A stretch of DNA of 63,175 nt. It comes from Paenibacillus sp. 598K (GTDB lineage: Bacteria > Bacillota > Bacilli > Paenibacillales > Paenibacillaceae). A program made the translations under genes and the position numbers. Shown here piece by piece: positions 33,505 to 42,070 of the stretch. Under the pieces are notes generated by a model. It ran no database searches, was not told the DNA's origin, and saw nothing but the letters and a program-made list of their open reading frames with translations. The stretch lies in the NCBI RefSeq assembly GCF_003851045.1, contig NZ_BFBX01000133.1, positions 35,582-98,756 on the forward strand, in the 5' to 3' direction. Position 1 is the stretch's first letter; each line of letters opens with the position of its first letter.

Positions 33505-35292
33505 ATGCGCGACAAACCCGAGGTCGAGCCTGCGCGGTCCCATTCCGCCCTATTTGCCGGGACCGGGTCCGAGAGCCGCGAATCCGGTGCTGGCGCACGC
33601 TCAGGGCGTGCTGAACGTTCTCCGTCACTGCTCCCGGACTTGTCCGGGGAGGCAATGCAGACCGGCGATAATCCGCCGCTTGTTTTCCTGCGTCGAGCCC
33701 TTCATTATACGGGGCATTGGCCTGCCGCAACGAAAAAAAGACCTATTCGCACCTTTGTGCTTTTATATATCAAGCAAGGCGGGGGCGAACTGATCCTTGA
33801 TCATGCTCCCGTGTCGGTCAAACCCAATCAACTGCTGCTGCTTGTGCCTGGCATGCAAGTGATTGAGCGGTCGGCAGCTCTCGCGTACTGGGATGTTTAC
33901 TACATGGCCTTCCAGCTGATGCGGCCTGCACGGTCGGTCGGCGGGCGGATGTTGATGCCTTGCGAGCCCAACGCCTTTATGCGGGCCGGCGATGTTGCCG
34001 TTGCCGATATGCATGTCGTCGAGCGGCTGGTCGGACAGATGCATGATGACGGCGCAGACAGCGGCATGGTTCGATGGAAGCGTCAATTGGCATTGGCCGA
34101 GCTGTTATACATCATGATGTCGGAGCAAGGGGCGCGGCGCGGTCCGGCTTCGGCTCCCGAAGCCGTCCGGCGCTGCGCCGCCTATATGGATCGCCATTAC
34201 AAGGACAATATACGGATGGACGAGCTTGCGAACTGGTGCGGCCTTCATCGGAGTACATTCACGCGCCATTTCAAGTCAACGATGGGGATGCTGCCCAGCG
34301 ATTATTTGATGCACACGCGCATTGAAGCGGCCAAGGCCATCTTGCCCGGCGCCGGACCGCTGCGGGAGGTTGCCCGGCAGGTCGGCTTCTGCGATGAATA
34401 TTATTTTAGCCGGATGTTCAAAAAGATTGCCGGTATGACCCCTACCGTCTACAGTCGTACCGTAGGAGAGCGGACGCAACGCAAGGAGCGCAACGGCAAT
34501 GTATTGAAGCCTGTTAATGTCGCGGTCACGTATGTAGACGAAGTCGATCATCTGATTGCGTTGGGGCTGCTGCCCGCCGTCGTGCCGTCCGACCGAAGGG
34601 AGGATGGCCAAGAGACGGTCATTCCGTATTTAAAGCCGCATATCGCGCATCTGCCGCATATCGGCTGCGAGCTCTCCCTCGATCTGAACCGGCTGCGGCG
34701 GCTGTCGCCGGAGTTGATCGTGGCGGGCCGCTTTATGAAAGATTGGGGCGTAACCGGCTTTCATGACATCGCGCCGACCCACTATTATGCCTGGGAGGTG
34801 GACTGGCGCAATGTCCATCGCCAGCTTGCGGCGGTACTGGGACGCGAGGCCCAAGGCGAGCAAAATATCGCCCAGTTCGACCGGCTCGTGCGTTCCGTCC
34901 GAGACGTCGTCTTTCCGGCATGCGGGGGCAGGACATTCGTCTTTCTCGAGTCCACCCGCGAAGGGGTGCGGATCAGTCCTTACATGAGCAACGGAGGCTG
35001 GTTGCTCTACCAGCAGCTTGGCTTCACGCCGGCGTCGGTTGTGAGCGTCAACGGCTGGGAGCATTATGTGACGCCCGAGGCAGCGGCGGACCTGCCGGCC
35101 GACTATCTGTTTGTCGGTCAACGAAGCGGCGCCGCGAGCATCCATCGCAGGCTGCTGGACGAGCTGGCCAGGCGTCGAGTGGGTCGTCGACTGATCGAGC
35201 TGCCCCGGTATCCGTGGGGGAAGGGCGGGCCGATTGCATTCTCGCAGGGGGTCAGGCTGATCTTGTCCCAATTTGAAAAAATCCACAAATAA
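33505..35292 (+). CDS. AraC-family activator fused to a siderophore-binding domain (Btr-like)
   Basis: The ~595-residue product has an N-terminal effector or dimerisation region (~60-190), an AraC helix-turn-helix pair (~205-315), and a C-terminal periplasmic-binding-protein domain of the FhuD/FeuA kind (~330-595). The helix-turn-helix region contains MDELANWCGLHRSTFTRHFK and REVARQVGFCDEYYFSRMFKK. This order matches B. subtilis Btr/YbbB, where the binding-protein domain senses a ferric siderophore and activates uptake genes. ATG at 33505 has AAAGGAGG eight bases upstream and is preferred over ATG at 33475. The target is likely the binding protein at 35387. Confidence 0.88.
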   Translation: MRDKPEVEPARSHSALFAGTGSESRESGAGARSGRAERSPSLLPDLSGEAMQTGDNPPLVFLRRALHYTGHWPAATKKRPIRTFVLLYIKQGGGELILDHAPVSVKPNQLLLLVPGMQVIERSAALAYWDVYYMAFQLMRPARSVGGRMLMPCEPNAFMRAGDVAVADMHVVERLVGQMHDDGADSGMVRWKRQLALAELLYIMMSEQGARRGPASAPEAVRRCAAYMDRHYKDNIRMDELANWCGLHRSTFTRHFKSTMGMLPSDYLMHTRIEAAKAILPGAGPLREVARQVGFCDEYYFSRMFKKIAGMTPTVYSRTVGERTQRKERNGNVLKPVNVAVTYVDEVDHLIALGLLPAVVPSDRREDGQETVIPYLKPHIAHLPHIGCELSLDLNRLRRLSPELIVAGRFMKDWGVTGFHDIAPTHYYAWEVDWRNVHRQLAAVLGREAQGEQNIAQFDRLVRSVRDVVFPACGGRTFVFLESTREGVRISPYMSNGGWLLYQQLGFTPASVVSVNGWEHYVTPEAAADLPADYLFVGQRSGAASIHRRLLDELARRRVGRRLIELPRYPWGKGGPIAFSQGVRLILSQFEKIHK

Positions 35293-35345
35293 ATTGCGGA
35301 AATCGTACATGGCTTTCCGGTCGGGAATGCGTTACTCTTCTTGTT

Positions 35346-35364
35346 GAGAAGAATAATCATTATC
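35346..35364. promoter_or_regulatory. Fur box
   Basis: GAGAAGAATAATCATTATC matches 16 of 19 positions of the classical Fur consensus GATAATGATAATCATTATC. It lies just upstream of the siderophore-binding lipoprotein start codon, indicating iron repression. Confidence 0.75.
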
Positions 35365-35386
35365 GGAGAACAAGGGGAGAACAGCT

Positions 35387-36451
35387 GTGAAGAACATGCA
35401 AAAGTGGATGCTGGTGCTGGCGATGTCGGCGCTTATGGTAGGTCTGCTGGCCGCTTGCGGCGGCGAAAGCAAGACAACTGACGGGAACACGGGGGCTGCT
35501 GAAGGGGCAGCGGAAGACGCTGCGTCAGGCAATGAAAATGCGGCCTCCGAAAAAACGGACGAGGCAAACGGGGCTGTGCCGGATGAATCGGAAGATGCTG
35601 CCGAGCCTTCCTTCCGAAGCGTTACGACGCTGGCGGGTACGGTGGACATTCCGGCCCATCCGCAGCGTATTGTGCTGACCTACGACGACGATGTAGACCA
35701 TTTCATGGCGCTTGGTTTAAAACCGGTCGCTGCGCCGCTCTATGCACGGACAGATAACATCAACGGCTACCTGCCGTATTTGGCGGATCAACTGGAAGGG
35801 ATGGAGACGTTCCCGCTGTCCGCGAATCTCGAGCCGATCTTGTCGGCCAATCCGGATCTGCTTGTGGCCGGTTATCATCATCGGGAGGCGTTGGCCGAAT
35901 TGCAGAAGATCGCGCCTACCGTTTATTTTGACTGGGTTGTCGACTGGAGAGAGACGCATCTGGAGATGGGGCGCGTGTTGAATCTGGAGGAGAAGGCGCA
36001 GGCGAATGTCGATGCGTTCAACGCCGAGGTGGAGACGACAAAGGCTGATCTCGCGGAGAAGATCGGAGACGATCCGGTTGCATTTATTCGCGTGCGCCAA
36101 AATGGGCTGGAATTGTACGGAGGCCCGGGCACCGGCTCTTCCGCTTCTTTTATCCTCTACGATTTGCTGGGGCTGACGCCTGTGAAGGACGCCGCGACCG
36201 ATACATGGGGCGGACCGTATTCGCTGGAGAGCTTTACCCAATCGGAGGCGGAGCATCTCTTCCTGTTGATTCAGGAAAATGAAGAGAACCTCGCATTAGT
36301 GGACGAAATGCTTGCAAACGAGCTGTATCAAAACGTGCCGGCCATCCAGAAGGGCCAGGTGTACAAGGTGCACAGCTATCCTTGGGAGCGCGGCGGTCCG
36401 ATTGCGTTCACGGAAGGCATGAAGGAAATCCGAGAGATGGTGCAGCCGTGA
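35387..36451 (+). CDS. Iron-siderophore-binding lipoprotein
   Basis: The 354-residue protein has a lipobox LLAACGG (Cys ~24), a long Ala/Glu/Asp-rich linker (to ~80), and a helical-backbone binding domain. Signatures are GTVDIPAHPQRIVLTYDDDVDHFMALGLKPV, ILSANPDLLVAG, ELYGGPGTGSSASFILYDLLGLTP and WERGGPIAFTEGMKEI. The same motifs (VDHLIALGL, WGKGGPIAFSQG) occur in the C-terminal domain of the upstream regulator, so sensor and transporter component share ancestry. No permease or ATPase gene follows; they must lie elsewhere. Confidence 0.92.
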   Translation: MKNMQKWMLVLAMSALMVGLLAACGGESKTTDGNTGAAEGAAEDAASGNENAASEKTDEANGAVPDESEDAAEPSFRSVTTLAGTVDIPAHPQRIVLTYDDDVDHFMALGLKPVAAPLYARTDNINGYLPYLADQLEGMETFPLSANLEPILSANPDLLVAGYHHREALAELQKIAPTVYFDWVVDWRETHLEMGRVLNLEEKAQANVDAFNAEVETTKADLAEKIGDDPVAFIRVRQNGLELYGGPGTGSSASFILYDLLGLTPVKDAATDTWGGPYSLESFTQSEAEHLFLLIQENEENLALVDEMLANELYQNVPAIQKGQVYKVHSYPWERGGPIAFTEGMKEIREMVQP

Positions 36452-37482
36452 GCGGGTTATACGATTTGACCATTATCGGCGGCGGTCCGGCGGGCTTGTA
36501 TGCGGCGTTTTACGCAGGCATGCGGGATATGAAGGTGAAGCTGATTGAAGGCAAGGACTATTTGGGCGGCTTCCTGCATCATTATGCCGAGAAAACGATT
36601 TGGGACATCGGGGGCATTCCGCCGCTCCGCTGCGACCAACTGATCCGGCAGCTTGACGAGCAGGCGCGAACCTTCGATCCTTCCATCGTGTTCGGTCAGC
36701 GGGTCGACGGGCTGGAGACGCTGCCCGGCGGCGCTTATCGGCTCCATACCGATATCGGAGACGTCCACGATACGAAGACGATTCTTGTTGCAGTAGGGCG
36801 CGGCATTACCGAGATGACCAAGCTGAATATTCAGGGCGCCGATCGTTACGAGCTGACGAATTTGCACTATACCGTGCAAAACCCGGAGGCCTTCAAGGAC
36901 AAGCGGGTGCTGATATCCGGCGGGGGGAACTCCGCTGTGGACTGGGCAAACGAGCTTGTCGGACTAGCGAAGAACATTACTGTGGTGCATCGTCGCGAGG
37001 AGTTTGCGGCCATGGAGCGCAGCGTATCCCGCATGCTGGAGTCGGTTGACGCGCGTACGCCTTTCGAGCTGCAGGAATTGCACGGCCAAGGCGATGTTAT
37101 AAGCGGGGTTACCATCAAGCACATCGAGAGCGGAGAGACGGAGCTGATCGAGGTGGACGAAGTAGTCATCAGCCACGGCTACACCCGCAGCTACGGCGAT
37201 CTGCTAAAGTGGGGACTGGATATCGGCAGCCACGGCATCCAGGTGACCGACCATACGGCGACGAACCTCCCCGGCATCTATGCCGCAGGCGACTGTGCTA
37301 CCTACTCCAACAAGGTCAAGCTGATTGCCGGCGCTTTCACCGACGCTGTCCTGGCCGTCAACAGCGCTATGAGCTACATCGATGCCGAAGCGCCCGCCAT
37401 GGCATACGTCTCCTCGCACAACGAGAAGTTCCGCGAGCGCAACCGGCAGCTGCATTATGGCGGGCAACGCAGCGCGCCGTAA
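36448..37482 (+). CDS. Ferredoxin/flavodoxin-NADP+ reductase (thioredoxin reductase-like)
   Basis: The 344-residue flavoprotein has an N-terminal FAD motif YDLTIIGGGPAGLYAAFYAGM, an NADPH motif ISGGGNSAVDWANELV with VVHRREEFA, and a C-terminal FAD-binding GIYAAGDCATY. There is no redox-active CxxC, so it is not a thioredoxin reductase but belongs with YumC/YcgT-type ferredoxin-NADP reductases. The GTG at 36448 overlaps the stop of the siderophore-binding protein (GTGA), indicating coupled translation. A role in reducing iron from the imported ferric siderophore is an inference from that coupling. Confidence 0.9.
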   Translation: MSGLYDLTIIGGGPAGLYAAFYAGMRDMKVKLIEGKDYLGGFLHHYAEKTIWDIGGIPPLRCDQLIRQLDEQARTFDPSIVFGQRVDGLETLPGGAYRLHTDIGDVHDTKTILVAVGRGITEMTKLNIQGADRYELTNLHYTVQNPEAFKDKRVLISGGGNSAVDWANELVGLAKNITVVHRREEFAAMERSVSRMLESVDARTPFELQELHGQGDVISGVTIKHIESGETELIEVDEVVISHGYTRSYGDLLKWGLDIGSHGIQVTDHTATNLPGIYAAGDCATYSNKVKLIAGAFTDAVLAVNSAMSYIDAEAPAMAYVSSHNEKFRERNRQLHYGGQRSAP

Positions 37483-37541
37483 AAGGCGTGGCGAGCAGAC
37501 GCCTTAATGATATTTCACCTTAAGGGTGTTCCAGTGAAGTA

Positions 37542-37576
37542 AGCCAGCGTCAGCCGTCCATACGGCAACGCTGGCT
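37542..37576. terminator. Terminator between siderophore module and DUF4838 locus
   Basis: AGCCAGCGT (37542-37550) pairs with ACGCTGGCT (37568-37576), with an inner CCGT/ACGG stem. The core AGCCAGCGTCAG recurs in the terminator at 59026. It can serve the convergent gene at 37609 as well. Confidence 0.75.
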
Positions 37577-37608
37577 ATTCCTCGTATAGTCGCTCCAGTA
37601 AGTTCCAG

Positions 37609-38760
37609 CTAAACGCCTGTCTCGCCGTCGAACGCAACGGTACAGAATTTATCGTTGTCCGCCGATTCATTGGCCTTCAGGCAGAGCAGGGCGCTCCAGA
37701 GCCCTTCCGCTAACGAAGTCTCGGACGGGGCTTCGCCACGCAGCGCCTGCATGAAGTTGCGGAGCAGGATCGAATCGCCGCCGCCATGGCCGTCGGTCGG
37801 GTCGTGGTCGAGCTTATGGGTTTCGACGCGCAGCTCGTGATGCATATACACGTGCAGCTCATTGGTCACCCAATCGAACTCCAGCGTGCCTTTGTAGCCC
37901 ATTAATCGCGCTCCGCGCTTGGCGGCTTTGTTGCGGACGAAGAAGTTTTGCGAATAGGCGGCATGCAGGCCCGATTCATAACGGATGAGCGCGCTCCCCG
38001 AGTCCTCATTGCCGGTATCGACGCCAAAGCAGCAATACGCCCCCAGCTCCGGCTTGGCGATGGTGCTCTCCGGGCAGCTCAGCTTCTCCTCGCATGCGGC
38101 GCATGTCAACCCCACAGGCTTGTTCCCCTTGAAGATCTGCTTCGAACGCATCGCGCAAATCGCCTGCGGGCGTTGCCCGACCAGGTAATTCATATAGTCG
38201 AAATCATGAGTAGCCTTCTGCAAAAACAGCCCGCCCGTGATCGATTCGTCCCGATACCAATGGTGATAATAAACGCCGCCGTAATTGACATTGTTCACAG
38301 CCTGCACATGCTCTACCGTACCGATTTTGCCGGAGTCGATGATATCCTTGGCCAGTCGGGCAAGCGGCGTATTCCGCAGCGGGAAGGAGACGACGACCGG
38401 CGAGCTGGAAGCCTCGTAACCAGCCTTGAGCCGATACAGGTCCTCATAGGTGGTCGCGACAGGCTTCTCCAGAAACAGCGGCAGATTCAGCTTCAGTACC
38501 TTCAGTGCCATCTCGGTGTGCAGGTTGCAGCGGGTTCCGATAAATACGCCGTCCAGCCGCTCGTTGGCCAGCATCTCGTCTGCCTCGGTATAAAAGGCGA
38601 TCTGTTCCGCCTGTGCGCCCAGCTTGATGCGAATCTCGTCCGCGCGAGGGTCGGCGATCGCCTTGATCCGGCTATCCGGCTCCAGCTTCAATAATGTATC
38701 CAGCATATAGCCGATGCGCAGTCCATACCCGATAACGCCAAGGTCGATTTTACGGTTCAA
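37609..38760 (-). CDS. Gfo/Idh/MocA-family oxidoreductase
   Basis: The 383-residue enzyme has an N-terminal Rossmann fold (RKIDLGVIGYGLRIGYMLDTL) and the family signature LFLEKPVATT, followed by a substrate domain with THDFDYMNYLVG. An insertion near residue 215-235 contains TCAACEEKLSC and a further CC pair, which may bind metal. The start is TTG (38760-38758), preceded by AAGGAGAGG. It presumably oxidises or reduces a sugar or sugar acid. It is divergent from an AraC regulator and the sugar locus, suggesting it handles a product of that pathway. Confidence 0.85.
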   Translation of the reverse strand: MNRKIDLGVIGYGLRIGYMLDTLLKLEPDSRIKAIADPRADEIRIKLGAQAEQIAFYTEADEMLANERLDGVFIGTRCNLHTEMALKVLKLNLPLFLEKPVATTYEDLYRLKAGYEASSSPVVVSFPLRNTPLARLAKDIIDSGKIGTVEHVQAVNNVNYGGVYYHHWYRDESITGGLFLQKATHDFDYMNYLVGQRPQAICAMRSKQIFKGNKPVGLTCAACEEKLSCPESTIAKPELGAYCCFGVDTGNEDSGSALIRYESGLHAAYSQNFFVRNKAAKRGARLMGYKGTLEFDWVTNELHVYMHHELRVETHKLDHDPTDGHGGGDSILLRNFMQALRGEAPSETSLAEGLWSALLCLKANESADNDKFCTVAFDGETGV

Positions 38761-38861
38761 TGTTTGTCCTCTCCTTTGCAAGGTTAAAACGGATCGCAAT
38801 CATTCATTTGCGAATTTGCGATAATCTTTGATCATAATAGCATAGGAATATAAGGCTGTAT

Positions 38862-38896
38862 TTGTTTATAATCGAGAAGTAGTTGTTCATAATCGA
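38862..38896 (+). promoter_or_regulatory. Direct repeat with 21-bp period, candidate AraC site
   Basis: TTGTTTATAATCGA (38862-38875) and TTGTTCATAATCGA (38883-38896) are direct repeats spaced exactly two helical turns, immediately before the AraC gene and in the divergent region to the oxidoreductase. Direct half-sites on one DNA face are typical of AraC-family proteins. The first contains TATAAT, so binding would compete with RNA polymerase. Confidence 0.5.
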
Positions 38897-38915
38897 TATT
38901 CATGGGGGGACAAAG

Positions 38916-39827
38916 ATGAGCGGGCAGGAAGTATACCGACCCAAGTGCAGACCGATGGACGGCAGAGAGTTCGCGCCGAGCGTACACTGGGCAAGCTATC
39001 AGCAAGTCCCTCGGATGACGGGGGAGTATCGCCGTCTGTATGATTTTGAGCTGATGTATGTCGTCGCGGGCGAGATGCAGGTGCAATTCGGCGATCTGGA
39101 CAGCCCGATCGATTATTACGCTGGCGATCTGTTGTTTATTCCGGCGATGATTCCGCATCGAATCGACATTCCGCTCGAATCAGGCGCCAGGCTGCTCGGC
39201 ATCCATTTTGATTTTTATGACGAGTTCGAGCTGGAGAGCGAGATCGGCATGCTGGTGGACGAAGCGAATATAAAGCCTGACAGCTTCTGCAACTGGCCGG
39301 TCAACGAGCAGCAGGCGCTTTTGTTCGCTCGCAAATACCAGGCGGTGCCGCCTGAGATCGTCAGCGGTATGGACGTTGTAGCCAAGGAGCATCGCACAGG
39401 CATGTCCGGCCATGAAATGATGTGCCGCAGCGGCATGCTGCAGGTGATCGCTACCTTGCTGCGCTGTCAGACCGCCTCTGGCAAAGCCGTCAATGTTGCC
39501 TACCGGGACGCGTTCGAGCAACTGGCCGATGAACTGCAGCAAGCTTGGCATATCCCCTGGACGATAGCGCGCATGGCCCAGCGGCTTAATGTTAGCGAAG
39601 ACCATTTTATCCGTCTGTTCAAGGAGTTTTTCGGCAAGACGCCATACCAGCATCTGCAGCATATCCGCCTTCAGGAAGCGAAGCGTTGTCTGCGCGAGAC
39701 CGATATGAAGATTGAAGCGATCGCTCGGCATGTCGGCTATTCGAGCTTGTACAATTTCAGTCATGCGTTCAAAAAGTGGCAAGGCGTATCGCCGCGGGAG
39801 TATCGGAGAATGGGAAGTATCTTGTAG
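38916..39827 (+). CDS. AraC-family transcriptional regulator
   Basis: The 303-residue regulator has an N-terminal cupin domain (YVVAGEMQVQFGDL, DLLFIPAMIPHRIDIP) and a C-terminal AraC DNA-binding domain: PWTIARMAQRLNVSEDHFIRLFKEFFGKTPYQHLQHIRLQEAK, then IEAIARHVGYSSLYNFSHAFKKWQGVSPREYRR. ATG at 38916 follows GGGGGGAC; an open frame from 38883 has no better site. It lies at the head of the carbohydrate locus and probably controls the genes on both sides. Confidence 0.92.
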   Translation: MSGQEVYRPKCRPMDGREFAPSVHWASYQQVPRMTGEYRRLYDFELMYVVAGEMQVQFGDLDSPIDYYAGDLLFIPAMIPHRIDIPLESGARLLGIHFDFYDEFELESEIGMLVDEANIKPDSFCNWPVNEQQALLFARKYQAVPPEIVSGMDVVAKEHRTGMSGHEMMCRSGMLQVIATLLRCQTASGKAVNVAYRDAFEQLADELQQAWHIPWTIARMAQRLNVSEDHFIRLFKEFFGKTPYQHLQHIRLQEAKRCLRETDMKIEAIARHVGYSSLYNFSHAFKKWQGVSPREYRRMGSIL

Positions 39828-39953
39828 CTCGATCAGCTTGCAAGGTCATCAAATATCACTAAAAGCAAAGAGAAGGTTATGGTTATGGATGGCGCATATC
39901 TCTATACTTCTAACTAGTTTATTAAGCACTGCTAGAGAAATGAGGAGATAAAC

Positions 39954-41966
39954 ATGTCATCCTATGCGTATATGTTGAGGTTTGTGTTGCGGCCAGGGGA
40001 CAGGGAGGAAGAGCGCTTGGAGCGCCTCCTGTCTTTTTGTCGTTCGGCCCAAGTGGACGATGTGATGTTTTTTGTCGATCCGATGAATCTGCGCCATGTT
40101 ACGGAGACGGAGGCCAAGTTATGGCTCGATGCGATGGCGAGGGCGAAGCCGAGGCTGGAGCAGGAGAACATGACCTTTTCCATTAATCCGCTCAATACCT
40201 TGACGCATGGCTGCGAAGGGCTGAGCTTGCTGGAGGACCAGCCCTTCCGCCTCATGGTCGATGTGAATGGCTCTAGCACAGGTACTGCCCCATGCCCGCT
40301 TTGTCCCGAGTGGCGCGCGTATCTGGCACGCATGTACCGCCAGTACGCAGCGCTGGAGCCGCACACGCTCTGGATCGAGGATGACTTTCGCTTGCACAAC
40401 CATCCTCCGCTGGAGTGGGGCGGCTGCTTCTGCGACGTGCATTTGCAGCGGTTTGCCCGGCAGTTGGGCGTGGAGCGCCTGGAGCGGGAGGCGTTTATTG
40501 CGGGGCTGCTGTCGCCAGGCGAACCGCATCCTTATCGGCAAGTCTGGCTGGATGACTGCCGGAGGATGATGATCGAGCTCGCCGAGCTATTGGAGCAAGC
40601 CATCCATGGCGTATCTCCAGCCACGAGGATCGGGTTGATGACGAGCGATCCGGCGGTGCATGCGGCGGAAGCGAGAGATTGGGTCGGCCTGGCCAGAGCC
40701 TTCGGCAGCAAGGAAGGGTCCGTGCCGATGGTTGCGAGGCCGCATCTGCCGGTTTACGCAGAGAGCGTCAGCAGCGTCAGCTACGCTTGGGAGTTCAACC
40801 GGGTGCCGAGGTTGACGGTCGCGTTATTGCCGGAGGAGACAGAGATTTATCCCGAGCTGGAGAACGTCCCGTATACCGCCTATGCCAAGTCGATCCGCTT
40901 TCAACAATACCAGTTGGAAACCGCGCTGCTGCTGGGCAGCAACGGGTGTACGCTCAACATTGTCGACATGTCGGGCAACGGACTTTATCCCGATCCGAAG
41001 CAAGCCGCGTGGCTGAGCGAGCTCAAGCCTTTTTTGGAGCAAGCAGCGGCCATGCGCCTAAGCAGCCGTTCCATCCAGGGGGTAAACGTTTGGACGAGTC
41101 AGGATTCCGCCTATACGTTGCACACCGAGCAAGGGGCGACCATGGAAGGCTTGTATCCGAGCGAAACGTTCTGGGGCGGGATGTTGTCAGGCTTCGGCAT
41201 ATCCAATACGTTCACAACGGAGGCGGCCAACCATGGGGTCGTCGCGGTATCGGGACAGATGCTGCGCAATTGCAAGGCGGAGCAGATCCGCTCTTTGTTC
41301 GGGTCGGCCTGCGTCCTGCTGGAGGGTCAGGCTGTGCAGGCGTTGGTGGAGATGGGATTAGGCGACTTGTGCGGAGTCCGCAAGGCGCAGTGGCGCAGCT
41401 TGCAAACCTATGAGCAGATGGTTGCCCAAGCGGAGTACGCAGGCGTGTCGGAGGCCATCATGCGTCCGTACTTGGCCACAAGCCCATGTGTGCTCATCGA
41501 ATACGAAGCGCAAGGCGTGGAGATACTCTCGCAGCTATGTCTGCCGAGCGGCGAGGTTGTTGCGCCGGGAATGACGATTTTTAACGAGAAGGTGTTTATT
41601 CTTCCTTACGATCAGACGGGGGCACGCGGGTTGTTTCATCCGATCCGACGGGAGGTAGTACAGCAATTTTTGCAGCAGTGCGCGTCGCCTGCGCCGTTAA
41701 TGATTGCAAATGACGCTCCGCATGTCGGTTGCTATGAATGTAAGCTGCCTGATGGCGAGAAGGGCATAGCGATCGTCAATTATTCTCTGGATGATCAGGA
41801 GGATATCTGCTTGGCGGGCGCAGGGGATATGGAATCTTGGACTTTATATAATCGCTTACATCCAGAGGGTGTGGTTCCAGATATTATGAAAAACGAGAAT
41901 GTAATAACCATTCGCGGCGCGTTCCAAGCGATGTCGCTCACCCTCCTGAGCGGGAAGCCAAGGTAA
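39954..41966 (+). CDS. Putative cytoplasmic glycosidase of unassigned family
   Basis: The 670-residue protein has no signal peptide. Its first ~430 residues read like a TIM barrel, with successive strand motifs VDDVMFFVDPMN, MTFSINPLNT, LWIEDDFRLHNHP, RIGLMTSD and GCTLNIVDMSGNGL. Acidic residues at strand ends (Glu-Asp in WIEDDFR) could be catalytic. Cys pairs occur in PCPLCPEW and GGCFC. The C-terminal part looks like the beta-rich domains of GH42-type enzymes, ending in a small sheet with GYxCKLPDGEKGIAIVNYS-like sequence. I recognise no family with confidence. AGGAG precedes the ATG. It opens the transporter operon. Confidence 0.6.
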   Translation: MSSYAYMLRFVLRPGDREEERLERLLSFCRSAQVDDVMFFVDPMNLRHVTETEAKLWLDAMARAKPRLEQENMTFSINPLNTLTHGCEGLSLLEDQPFRLMVDVNGSSTGTAPCPLCPEWRAYLARMYRQYAALEPHTLWIEDDFRLHNHPPLEWGGCFCDVHLQRFARQLGVERLEREAFIAGLLSPGEPHPYRQVWLDDCRRMMIELAELLEQAIHGVSPATRIGLMTSDPAVHAAEARDWVGLARAFGSKEGSVPMVARPHLPVYAESVSSVSYAWEFNRVPRLTVALLPEETEIYPELENVPYTAYAKSIRFQQYQLETALLLGSNGCTLNIVDMSGNGLYPDPKQAAWLSELKPFLEQAAAMRLSSRSIQGVNVWTSQDSAYTLHTEQGATMEGLYPSETFWGGMLSGFGISNTFTTEAANHGVVAVSGQMLRNCKAEQIRSLFGSACVLLEGQAVQALVEMGLGDLCGVRKAQWRSLQTYEQMVAQAEYAGVSEAIMRPYLATSPCVLIEYEAQGVEILSQLCLPSGEVVAPGMTIFNEKVFILPYDQTGARGLFHPIRREVVQQFLQQCASPAPLMIANDAPHVGCYECKLPDGEKGIAIVNYSLDDQEDICLAGAGDMESWTLYNRLHPEGVVPDIMKNENVITIRGAFQAMSLTLLSGKPR

Positions 41967-42070
41967 ACAAGTGTAAACGAAAGTCATCGCTTGGCTATAG
42001 AAGCGAAGGTTTTGACGAGAATATAATTAAGAGGAACTCAGATGGATCATGACATAAGGGGGATGAAGGC

